A DNA stretch of 64,000 nt from an uncultured Senegalimassilia sp. (lineage in GTDB: Bacteria > Actinomycetota > Coriobacteriia > Coriobacteriales > Eggerthellaceae): positions 32,016-96,015 of the forward strand of contig NZ_CAKUAT010000010.1 of NCBI RefSeq assembly GCF_934636665.1. The letters run 5' to 3'. This document shows positions 1 to 7,067 of this stretch, in pieces (the first letter of the stretch is position 1; each line of letters starts with the position of its first letter). A program made the translations under genes and the position numbers. The notes under the pieces were generated by a model. The model was not told the DNA's origin, did no database searches, and was given only the letters and a program-made list of their open reading frames with translations.

Positions 1-58
1 CCAGCATGATGGGGATGGCGGCCTGCACCGCCGGTTGTATGTCGCTTCTCTGTATCAT
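1..58 (-). CDS. possible 5' end of a gene leaving the window
   Basis: An ATG at 58 opens a frame that stays open to the left edge. It encodes 19 residues beginning MIQRSDIQPAVQAAIPIML, with a hydrophobic stretch starting near the edge. That is compatible with the start of a membrane protein such as an AzlC-type permease, but far too little is visible to say. A consensus -10 element (TATAAT, minus strand 73-68) lies only nine bases upstream. The transcript would therefore be leaderless, or the true start lies outside the window. No Shine-Dalgarno sequence is seen. Confidence 0.3.
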   Translation of the reverse strand, partial: MIQRSDIQPAVQAAIPIML

Positions 59-67
59 AACCGCACG

Positions 68-73
68 ATTATA
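68..73 (-). promoter_or_regulatory. candidate -10 element TATAAT
   Basis: A perfect TATAAT reads on the minus strand downstream of the end of the dGTPase gene. The base run at the -35 distance (TGTTTT) is a poor match. If real, it drives the gene that starts at about 58 with almost no leader. Confidence 0.3.
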
Positions 74-150
74 GCCCGAAGCGAATCGGGAAAACAGGGC
101 TTGCTTTTCGCGCGAAAGAGGGGGAATCGACAAATCCGGCAGGCGGCAAG

Positions 151-1194
151 CTACCTCATGAAATCGCGCGGCACGAACAGGCGCTTGAAGGTAGCCGTGG
201 CATACCGGTCCGTCATGCCGGCGATGTAGTCGGTAACGGCCTGCAGGCGGTCGCCCTCGGCGATGGCGCGGTATTCCTCGGGAACCTCTTCGATGTTGTC
301 CACGTAATAGTCGAACAGCTGAGAGACCAGGTACTTGGCCTTGTTCACCTCGGCAAGCACCTGCGGCGCGGTGTAAACGTTGGCGAACAGGAAGCTGCGC
401 AGCTCGCTCATGGCATCCCGCACCGGCTCCGATAGCGCGATGTCGTCGACGGCCGCCGAGGTTTGCACCATATCGCGCACCAGAAGCTCGATGCGGCTGG
501 AATGATCGGGCCCGAGCACCTCGTGCGTGCTTGCGGGCAGCGCGTCCTCGGTGAGCAGGCCGGCACGGATGGCGTCGTCGATGTCGTGGTTGACGTAGGC
601 GATGCGGTCGGCGGTGGCCACGATGCGGCCCTCGAGCGTTTCCGCGCGGATGGCCCCGGTATGGTGCAGGATGCCGTCGCGCACCTCGGCGGTAAGGTTC
701 AGGCCCCGCCCGTCGTTCTCGATGCGCTCCACTACGCGAAGGCTCTGCTCGTTATGCCGATACTGGGCGGCTACCTGGGCGGACGCCACGTCGATGCCGC
801 GGTGACGGGCCAAGCATCCCGCCAAGGCGGCCTCGCCCGTATGGCCGAAGGGAGTATGCCCCAAGTCGTGACCGAGCGAGATGGCCTCTGCCAGGTCCTC
901 ATTGAGCCCGAGGGCGCGGGCGATGGTGCGCGCTATCTGCGCAACCTCAAGGGTATGGGTAAGCCGCGTACGGAAATGATCGCCTTCGGCGGCCAGGAAC
1001 ACCTGGGTTTTATGCGACAGGCGGCGAAAGCTCTTGCAATGCAAGATCTTATCGCGATCGCGTTGGAATTCGGTTCGCAGGAAATCCGGCTCGCCCGAGC
1101 GCGCACGGCCCTCGGACTCGTCGGACTTGGCCGCATCCGCGCTCAAGAGCGCATGCTCGCGCAGCTGCTGGTCCTCGCGATGGACGATGTTCAT
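151..1194 (-). CDS. dgt: deoxyguanosinetriphosphate triphosphohydrolase-like protein (HD domain)
   Basis: Predicted 347-residue dNTP triphosphohydrolase of the HD superfamily, which removes triphosphate from deoxynucleotides and helps balance dNTP pools. The HD signature is complete: His80 in RLTHTLEV, His109-Asp110 in SLGHDLGH, nearby His113 and His118, and a distal Asp in TADRIAYVNHDIDDA. The opening KILHCKSFRRLSHKTQVF block is typical of the family. I chose the ATG at 1194 because GGGAGGG lies five bases upstream; a further in-frame start at 1215 lacks such a site. The gene diverges from the tandem MarR regulator. In related bacteria dgt often precedes dnaG, but what follows here is outside the window. 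Length is normal for the short bacterial type. Confidence 0.9.
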   Translation of the reverse strand: MNIVHREDQQLREHALLSADAAKSDESEGRARSGEPDFLRTEFQRDRDKILHCKSFRRLSHKTQVFLAAEGDHFRTRLTHTLEVAQIARTIARALGLNEDLAEAISLGHDLGHTPFGHTGEAALAGCLARHRGIDVASAQVAAQYRHNEQSLRVVERIENDGRGLNLTAEVRDGILHHTGAIRAETLEGRIVATADRIAYVNHDIDDAIRAGLLTEDALPASTHEVLGPDHSSRIELLVRDMVQTSAAVDDIALSEPVRDAMSELRSFLFANVYTAPQVLAEVNKAKYLVSQLFDYYVDNIEEVPEEYRAIAEGDRLQAVTDYIAGMTDRYATATFKRLFVPRDFMR

Positions 1195-1366
1195 GGCTAC
1201 CCTCCCGACCATCAAGTTTCAGGCATGCAACCAGTATACCGCGCCACAGGCGCCCCGCGGCTCGGAGCGTAAAGCTTGGCGGCCGACGAACTCCGTGGCG
1301 ACGAATTGTGGAAAGGTTGATGCGGACATGAAACGAATAAGCCACAGACGGGGAGAAAGAAGTATC

Positions 1367-2359
1367 ATGGTTCACCAGTGCAACGATTTGATGACACGAA
1401 AGGCCGTCATGAGCGATACCTCGACCGAATACCGTAAACCCGGGAAGTATCTTCTGGATTCAACGTTTTTCGTAGCGTTCGAGCTTGCCCACGAGGGCCT
1501 GAAGGAAGGCCTTCGCGAAGCTAGCTGCCTGAACTGCACGCAGTATCGCGTGCTCGTGAAGCTTGCCGCCGCCGAGCCCGAGCCCATCGGACAGAAGAAT
1601 CTGGGCATCATATTGGATTTGAAGCCCAACGTGATCACCCATGCGGTCAATACGCTAGAGGACGCCGGCTTCGTCGAGCGCATCCACACGCCCGGGAAAC
1701 GAGGAAGCCGCGTGCGCGTGCTCGAATCCGGCATCAAGCACATCGAACAGGCCAACCCCGCCATCATCGCCCAGCTCTACCGCATCTTCCCCACCCAAAC
1801 CGCGCCGTTCCGCTCGATCTGCGAGGCCGCCGTCATGGCCGGCGCCACCATCGAGCCGCCGCTGTCCCGCGAGATGTCGCGCAAGTTCTTCGCCTCCCGC
1901 GCCCTGGCTTCCTTCGAAGTGCTGCGAAAGCGCATAGAGAAGGCCTTGGAGGAATCCTGCGACGGCGCCACCTTCAGCGAATGCCGCGTGCTGCAGCGCT
2001 TGGGCGAGGTGGGCTATCCCATGCGCATCGTAGACCTGGCGCGGCAGCTAAAGCTCACAAGCGCCACCGCCGTGCGCGCGACCGACCGCCTGGCCGAACG
2101 CGGCTGGGTCGAGCGCATGAGCGCCCCCGACGACCGCAAGGCAGTGTACGTGGCCTGCACCGACGAGGGGCGCCATATGCAGGACGTGGTGATCGCGGGC
2201 GTGGACCGCATTGCCACGCAGTACCTGTGGAGCCGCCTTGCCCCCGAGAAGTGCCGCGATATCGCCATGGCCGGGCACGTGGTGATGGCCGACCTGCAGC
2301 AACGCGAAGAGGCCGAGCGTCTGAGCACCCTCACGCAGCTGCGCCCCATCGAGCGATAG
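1367..2359 (+). CDS. regulator with two tandem MarR-type winged-helix domains
   Basis: A 330-residue predicted cytoplasmic DNA-binding protein. It carries two separate winged-helix units. The first is at about residues 50-125 (QYRVLVKLAAAEP, then LKPNVITHAVNTLEDAGFVE and a wing HTPGKRGSRVRVLESG). The second is at about 200-270 (SECRVLQRLGEVGYPM, then SATAVRATDRLAERGWVER and the classic MarR wing SAPDDRKAVYV). MarR proteins normally carry one domain (about 150 residues) and dimerise, so this looks like a fused dimer. The first wing lacks the usual Asp-x-Arg motif, so the halves have diverged. The start is ATG 1367, with GGGAGAAAGAAG upstream; ATG 1409 (MSDTSTEY), with AAAGG upstream, is a serious alternative. 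Ligand and targets are unknown. Confidence 0.75.
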   Translation: MVHQCNDLMTRKAVMSDTSTEYRKPGKYLLDSTFFVAFELAHEGLKEGLREASCLNCTQYRVLVKLAAAEPEPIGQKNLGIILDLKPNVITHAVNTLEDAGFVERIHTPGKRGSRVRVLESGIKHIEQANPAIIAQLYRIFPTQTAPFRSICEAAVMAGATIEPPLSREMSRKFFASRALASFEVLRKRIEKALEESCDGATFSECRVLQRLGEVGYPMRIVDLARQLKLTSATAVRATDRLAERGWVERMSAPDDRKAVYVACTDEGRHMQDVVIAGVDRIATQYLWSRLAPEKCRDIAMAGHVVMADLQQREEAERLSTLTQLRPIER

Positions 2360-2370
2360 CGCAGCGCCGA

Positions 2371-3903
2371 TCAGGCGCGCTTGCCCGCGGAGAGCTCTTC
2401 GGCCGGAACGTCCACGTTGCTTTGCAGCCCATCGATACCGATCAGGTCGAACAGCTCCTCACGCGAATGGATATCGAACTTCTGATACACGTGGCGCACG
2501 TGCGCTTTCGCCGTACCGTTAGCGATGAACAGCTCGCGCTCGATCTGCCCGACGGTCTTACGTTGCGCCAGGAGCATAAGCACCTCAGTCTCGCGCGACG
2601 TCAGCCCGAACCGCTTCGCTAAAAGCTCGCAGCGATCGACGGTCTCCTGCTTGCGCACCGCCTGACCATCCGCCTGCGGACCATCGAGAAACGTCGCGCC
2701 CCATTTACTGGAAAGCTCCTTTTGAGACAGCAGCACAAACGTTCCCATGATCACAGCAACGATAGCTATGCCGATGGCGATAGTGGTGCCGCGCACACCG
2801 CCGACATCGACCATCGACCCGTATTCATACACGCACCGACCCAGAAACATGAATGAAAGGCGAAGGCTGCGCTCTATTCCGAACAGCCATATCGCCGACA
2901 CGCCATAGCGATAGCACAGGTTCGAGCACAGCACCATGATCAGGATGGTGAACGCGGTGTAGCCACCTGCCACGCAATACCCGCCGAACACGTCATCGGC
3001 GAAACCGAACACGGAAATGGAGAACAGCGCAACCACCGTCAGCGGCAACGCGATGCGGCAAAGCACGTTGAAATCAAATTTGTCGCGTTGCACCAACACG
3101 CCGATAACCACGAGCACGGCCACGATAAACGTTCCCGGCGACGAATGCGGTCCGAACGCGCCCCGGTAAGCGCTCGATTCGATAATGCCGTACGAAAACG
3201 CGAAGAAGCCCATGAGCAGCATGATCTTCCACGGCACGGAGACGCTCACCCACGTTTTCTGCGGCCGTTCGCCTTCGGGCAGCAACTCGAAACCGTGTCG
3301 AGCGCACAGCAGGGCCGCTACGGGAAGCAACGTCGTCATAGCAAACAACCACGGCATCTTAAAGCCCATGTACACATATACGATCAGCGCACCGAATGCC
3401 AGGGACGATGCGTAATACAGCGTCACGCGAATAGGGTTCAAGCATCCATACAACTCGCTGAAGATCAAGATGATCAAGCCCAGGCCCAAACCGCCGAGAA
3501 CCGAACTCGCAACGCCAAGCTGCGACGCGAGCGATGGCATGAAATACGACGCAAACAGCAGCACGGTGGACGACAGCATGAAACAGCCGCAAAGGATATA
3601 CACCCGGCTTCTGCTGAACAGCGGGCCGATTCTACGCGCAAGCGCCACGCACGCCAGCATTTCGACGATAGCGGTGAAATCGAACAAATCGCGCGTGGAA
3701 ACGGAAAAAGCCGGGAAGCTGACGAACGACCCCACGAAGGTAATCTCTATCCAGGCGCGGTAGATGCCCAACCCTAGAAATGCCAACGGGATAGGCACCA
3801 GCACATCACGCAAAGGACGGTGCGCCTTCTTCTCTTGCACCTGATCGCCGCTCGATGGCTTCGCCTGCGCCACATTCTGCGCCGCTACATTCGAACCATG
3901 CAC
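2371..3903 (-). CDS. membrane-bound LuxR-family transcriptional regulator
   Basis: A 510-residue protein with about twelve hydrophobic helices over residues 30-400 and a LuxR/GerE helix-turn-helix at the C terminus (about 430-490: GLTSRETEVLMLLAQRKTV, then NGTAKAHVRHVYQKF). This architecture is characteristic of Eggerthellaceae, where many copies sit beside flavin or molybdenum reductase operons and are presumed to sense a substrate at the membrane. It has no phosphoacceptor receiver domain. It ends 11 bases from the convergent tandem MarR gene and diverges from the flavoprotein-cytochrome pair at 4223-6707, which is its most likely target. A near-perfect palindrome lies 27 bases upstream of its start (3930-3953). 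The function as a regulator is clear; the signal is unknown. Confidence 0.85.
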   Translation of the reverse strand: MHGSNVAAQNVAQAKPSSGDQVQEKKAHRPLRDVLVPIPLAFLGLGIYRAWIEITFVGSFVSFPAFSVSTRDLFDFTAIVEMLACVALARRIGPLFSRSRVYILCGCFMLSSTVLLFASYFMPSLASQLGVASSVLGGLGLGLIILIFSELYGCLNPIRVTLYYASSLAFGALIVYVYMGFKMPWLFAMTTLLPVAALLCARHGFELLPEGERPQKTWVSVSVPWKIMLLMGFFAFSYGIIESSAYRGAFGPHSSPGTFIVAVLVVIGVLVQRDKFDFNVLCRIALPLTVVALFSISVFGFADDVFGGYCVAGGYTAFTILIMVLCSNLCYRYGVSAIWLFGIERSLRLSFMFLGRCVYEYGSMVDVGGVRGTTIAIGIAIVAVIMGTFVLLSQKELSSKWGATFLDGPQADGQAVRKQETVDRCELLAKRFGLTSRETEVLMLLAQRKTVGQIERELFIANGTAKAHVRHVYQKFDIHSREELFDLIGIDGLQSNVDVPAEELSAGKRA

Positions 3904-3929
3904 AGCTATCCCCCATCACCTCATCCAAT

Positions 3930-3953
3930 GGGGTTATATATCTATATAACCCC
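3930..3953. promoter_or_regulatory. 24-bp perfect palindrome, candidate LuxR operator
   Basis: GGGGTTATATA and TATATAACCCC are exact inverted arms of 11 bp separated by TC, 27 bases before the LuxR gene start. Related half-sites recur in the same intergenic region at 4040-4048 (CGGGTTATT) and 4053-4060 (GGGGTTAT), ahead of the flavoprotein gene. The core also contains TATATA, so overlap with a -10 element of the LuxR promoter is possible. Binding by the neighbouring LuxR protein is inference. Confidence 0.5.
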
Positions 3954-4222
3954 CTCTCCCTTCCTCAATTGTATACGACCTCTTAGGTGCAACGCTAATG
4001 CAGGCGGAAACGATAGCGCGAGTATTGCCTGTTCAGGAGCGGGTTATTCGGAGGGGTTATGGAAATAGTCCCCCCGATTTCCCAAGAGGCTGATGAATCG
4101 ACGCGTTTGTGAAGATATTGTGCAGGGCACAGCAACGAGTTTTGGAGGGCGAAGGGATCGTTGCTCTGCCCCGTTGAGCATGCAAGCAAGATGCGGGGCT
4201 CGCATACCGAAAGGAGTTTCTC

Positions 4223-5875
4223 ATGTCCAAGGAAATGTCGCGTCGCGATCTGCTCAAGATGAGCGGGCTGGCGGCAGCAGGCGTCGCGGGAGCATCGCTT
4301 CTGGGCGGCTGCGCACCGAAAGCGGCATCGAGCGCATCCGATTCAGGCAAGGCGGCAAACGGCGGCTCGACCGCCGCAACCACCGCGGCGGGCCACGAGC
4401 GCGCAGGGCTTCCGAGCTTCCTGAGCGCGCCCGAGCCGATCAAGGACGTGAAAACCACGAAGGACTACGACGTCGTGATCGTGGGCGCTGGCGCCGCAGG
4501 CGTCCCTGCCGCCATCACCGCCAAGGAAGCGGGCGCAAGCGTCGCCGTCATCCAGAAGGAAAGCACCGCCATCTCGCAAGGCAACACCGCAACGGGCATC
4601 CTGCTCGACAAGTCCGATCCCGCCGGCGTCGAAGCCGTGGTTTCTAAACTGATTTCCGAGCATGATTTCCGCGCTAAGCGTGAACAGGTGGAGCTGTGGG
4701 CGAAGAACTCCGGCGAGGCCATCACATGGTTGTTCAACCTGGCACAGCAATGCGGCGCGCAGGTCTCCGACACCACGAAGAAGTGGACGTCGAGCATTGC
4801 AAAGGTCAACGACTACGAGATGAACTACTTGTCCATCGACTTCGGTCCGAAGCCCTACAATACCGGCGAAGGCATGAAGACGTTGGCCGAGTACGCGGAA
4901 AAGCAGGGCGTCGACTTCTTCTACTCCACCGAAGCGAAGCAGCTGGTGGGCGACGCATCGGGCATCACGGGCGTTATCGCCAAGGGCGCCGAGGGCAACA
5001 TCCAGTTCAACGCGAAAAAGGGCGTTATCCTGGCTGCCGGCGATTACCAAAACGACGATGAGATGGTGAACTACTATCTTCCGGACCTGAAGCACCTCGG
5101 CCGCAAGCAGACGAACAAGACCGGCGACGGACACAAGATGGCCATTTGGGCCGGCGGCGCGATGGAGGACCTCGGTCATACCAAGATGCTGCACGACTTC
5201 GACGGCGGTCCGGGCTCCATGTGCGATATGCCGTTTTTGGCTGTGAAGATGGACGGCACGCGCTTCTGCGATGAAACCTGCGGCATGTCGCTTATGAACA
5301 ACTTCCTGCGCAGCGACGCCGATCAAGGCAACTACTGCCAGATCTTCGACAACAACTACACCGAGACGGCTGCAAACTGGCCGGGCAAGCTGTTCGATCA
5401 GGAGGCCATCAAGGCATACATGCCCGAAGAGCCTGGCGAGAAAAAGGGCGTTTACGAGGGGCAAATCGCAACGTTTAAGGCAGATACGCTTGATGAGCTT
5501 GCCAAGAAGCTGGGCATCACCGACGCCGCCGCATTCAAGAAGGCCGTCGAGCGCTACAACGAGCTGGTTGCGAAGGGCAGCGACGAGGACTTCGGCAAGC
5601 AAGCGAAGTGGCTCACGCCCATCGATACCCCGCCGTTCTACGGCATCCATCGCCACGTTCGCGTATCGGCCATCGTGTCCGGCGTGAACGTCGATAAGCA
5701 CATGCAGGTGCTCAAGGATGGCACCGAGGAGCCGATTCCCGGCCTGTTCGCCATCGGCAACGTTGCCGGCAACTTCTTCGCCGGCGTCGACTACACCATG
5801 TGGATGCCGGGCTTGTCCCTTGGCCGTGCCCACACGCAGGGCTACGTGATCGGCAAGTACGTGGCCGAACTGTAA
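4223..5875 (+). CDS. Tat-exported FAD-dependent reductase (flavocytochrome c / fumarate reductase superfamily)
   Basis: A 550-residue flavoprotein. Residues 6-12 carry a twin-arginine motif (SRRDLLK) followed by a hydrophobic stretch and a lipobox LGGC with Cys30, so it is probably folded, exported and lipid-anchored outside the membrane. A low-complexity linker (31-70) precedes the FAD-binding GAGAAG motif at 88-93 (YDVVIVGAGAAGVPAA). The C terminus has the FAD motif PIPGLFAIGNVAGN. The substrate motifs of fumarate reductases (HTMGG and GANRLGG-like) are replaced here by RVSAIVSGV and YTMWMPGLSLGRA, so fumarate is unlikely to be the substrate. AAAGGAG lies six bases before the ATG. The gene precedes a multiheme cytochrome, its likely electron donor, as in the split Cgr1/Cgr2 systems of Eggerthella. 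The substrate is unknown. Confidence 0.88.
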   Translation: MSKEMSRRDLLKMSGLAAAGVAGASLLGGCAPKAASSASDSGKAANGGSTAATTAAGHERAGLPSFLSAPEPIKDVKTTKDYDVVIVGAGAAGVPAAITAKEAGASVAVIQKESTAISQGNTATGILLDKSDPAGVEAVVSKLISEHDFRAKREQVELWAKNSGEAITWLFNLAQQCGAQVSDTTKKWTSSIAKVNDYEMNYLSIDFGPKPYNTGEGMKTLAEYAEKQGVDFFYSTEAKQLVGDASGITGVIAKGAEGNIQFNAKKGVILAAGDYQNDDEMVNYYLPDLKHLGRKQTNKTGDGHKMAIWAGGAMEDLGHTKMLHDFDGGPGSMCDMPFLAVKMDGTRFCDETCGMSLMNNFLRSDADQGNYCQIFDNNYTETAANWPGKLFDQEAIKAYMPEEPGEKKGVYEGQIATFKADTLDELAKKLGITDAAAFKKAVERYNELVAKGSDEDFGKQAKWLTPIDTPPFYGIHRHVRVSAIVSGVNVDKHMQVLKDGTEEPIPGLFAIGNVAGNFFAGVDYTMWMPGLSLGRAHTQGYVIGKYVAEL

Positions 5876-6020
5876 AAACTCATTACCTTCGGGTAGGCGT
5901 TGAAAGCAACCGTTCTCGTTGAAACGCCGCCGGACGGATCATTCCCCCACTCAGCTGAGCGCCCTCCACTCCCTCCGGGCGCTCAGCGTCTCATTTGAAC
6001 CGAGACAAAAGGAGCACACC

Positions 6021-6707
6021 ATGGAGAAGCCGACGAACAGCGCAGACGCGCGCGGCAAGAAGAACAATAAACCGCTGATCGCGGGTATCGTCGTTGCAGT
6101 TGTGGTGCTGGCGGGCATCGGTTTTTGGACATGGCACAACACGCCGGGTTTTTGCGGCGTGTGCCATACGCCCATGAGCACGTACGTGGCAACGTACGAA
6201 GCGCAACCTAACACGCAAGCGGCGGACAAATGGGGCAACGACGTGACGAACTCGAACGCCATGTTGGTGGTCACGCATAAAGAAGCCGGCGTGGAATGCC
6301 TGTCGTGCCACGTACCGAGCATCACTCAGCAAATCGGAGAGGTGACCGAGACTATCACAGGCGATTATTACTACCCGCTTTCCGAAGCCAGCATTTCCAC
6401 TTTGCAGGAGAATTCCGGGCAGAACGCAAGCGACGAAGCCGCCTTCTGCCTGAAAAGCGGCTGCCATACCGATGCGAGCGGCACCGAGATCTCCACGCGC
6501 GAGGACTTGATGAAGGCAACTGCAGACAAAGCGTTCAACCCGCATAGCAACCATCACGGCGAAGCAAACTGCAGCGATTGCCATAAATCGCATCGCGCAT
6601 CGGTGATGCAGTGCACGCAGTGCCATAACGATGCCGCGGCAAGCATGCCGGAGGGCTGGGTTGATTACAAGACCGGAAAGCAGATCGCAGAATCCGCCGT
6701 CAAGTAA
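6021..6707 (+). CDS. NrfH/NapC-like membrane-anchored multiheme cytochrome c
   Basis: A 228-residue cytochrome with one N-terminal membrane helix (about residues 18-36) and five c-type heme attachment motifs: CGVCH (45-49), CLSCH (93-97), CLKSGCH (143-149, a CX4CH spacing), CSDCH (184-188) and CTQCH (198-202). NrfH-type quinol dehydrogenases usually have four CX2CH motifs, so the CX4CH and the total of five are unusual. The likely role is to take electrons from menaquinol and pass them to the exported flavoprotein encoded upstream. I chose the ATG at 6021 because AAAAGGAG lies just upstream; the frame is open further back but without support. The 145-base gap to the flavoprotein gene suggests one transcript. 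Confidence 0.88.
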   Translation: MEKPTNSADARGKKNNKPLIAGIVVAVVVLAGIGFWTWHNTPGFCGVCHTPMSTYVATYEAQPNTQAADKWGNDVTNSNAMLVVTHKEAGVECLSCHVPSITQQIGEVTETITGDYYYPLSEASISTLQENSGQNASDEAAFCLKSGCHTDASGTEISTREDLMKATADKAFNPHSNHHGEANCSDCHKSHRASVMQCTQCHNDAAASMPEGWVDYKTGKQIAESAVK

Positions 6708-6786
6708 ACCCGCCGCTCAGCACGACGCGCATGATCGAGAACGACAAGCGAGCCAAAACGTTGTGAAGACGGCGTGGCTCATCGCG

Positions 6787-6824
6787 AAACGAAGGGAGCT
6801 CCCATATGGGAGCTCCCTTCGTTT
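6787..6824. repeat. 38-bp perfect palindrome, candidate terminator
   Basis: The stretch reads identically on both strands, from AAACGAAGGGAGCTCCC to its mirror GGGAGCTCCCTTCGTTT with an ATAT centre. It lies 80 bases after the cytochrome gene and can form a strong hairpin, so it probably ends transcription of the reductase operon, possibly in both directions. The core GGGAGCTCCC recurs twice downstream. Confidence 0.6.
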
Positions 6825-6908
6825 CCCAGGAAGAACCTACGCTTGCCGGAAGCAGGAACATCCTACACTTGCTGGAAGAAAGAGAAATTGCGCCTGCCGG
6901 AAGAAATA
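6825..6908. repeat. short degenerate direct repeats
   Basis: Three imperfect units of about 25 bases end in TGCCGG (6844-6849), TGCTGG (6870-6875) and TGCCGG (6895-6900), each followed by AAG. They lie between two GGGAGCTCCC hairpins. No coding gene is supported here: the open plus-strand frame has no Shine-Dalgarno sequence and reads through hairpins. Function unknown. Confidence 0.4.
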
Positions 6909-6933
6909 GGGAGCTCCCTTATCAGGAGCTCCC
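6909..6933. repeat. second GGGAGCTCC hairpin
   Basis: GGGAGCTCC (6909-6917) and GGAGCTCCC (6925-6933) form a 9-bp stem with a seven-base loop, the second of three related hairpins between the cytochrome gene and ppdK. Confidence 0.5.
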
Positions 6934-7010
6934 TTCGCATTTCGTGATCTTGCTCGTGGCGGAACCCCCTTCGTTTCACAGGTACACCCCGCTCACATCT
7001 GACAAAAAAA

Positions 7011-7036
7011 GGGAGTTCCCGCATGCGGGAGCTCCC
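7011..7036 (-). terminator. rho-independent terminator of ppdK
   Basis: The inverted repeat GGGAGTTCCCGC / GCGGGAGCTCCC has one mismatch. Read on the minus strand it is followed by seven T residues (7010-7004), 31 bases past the ppdK stop codon. This is the clearest terminator of the three-hairpin tract. Confidence 0.8.
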
Positions 7037-7067
7037 TTCATGATGCGACTATTGCGCAAACGCTAGC

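Noticed and set aside
4343..5833. Open frame of 496 codons opposite the flavin reductase
   Set aside because: Antisense shadow; no Shine-Dalgarno sequence and no domain, while the plus strand has Tat and FAD motifs.
6806..7066. Small plus-strand frame (86 codons) through the hairpin repeats
   Set aside because: Runs through three hairpins including a terminator, has no ribosome site, and its amino-acid repeats only mirror the DNA repeats.
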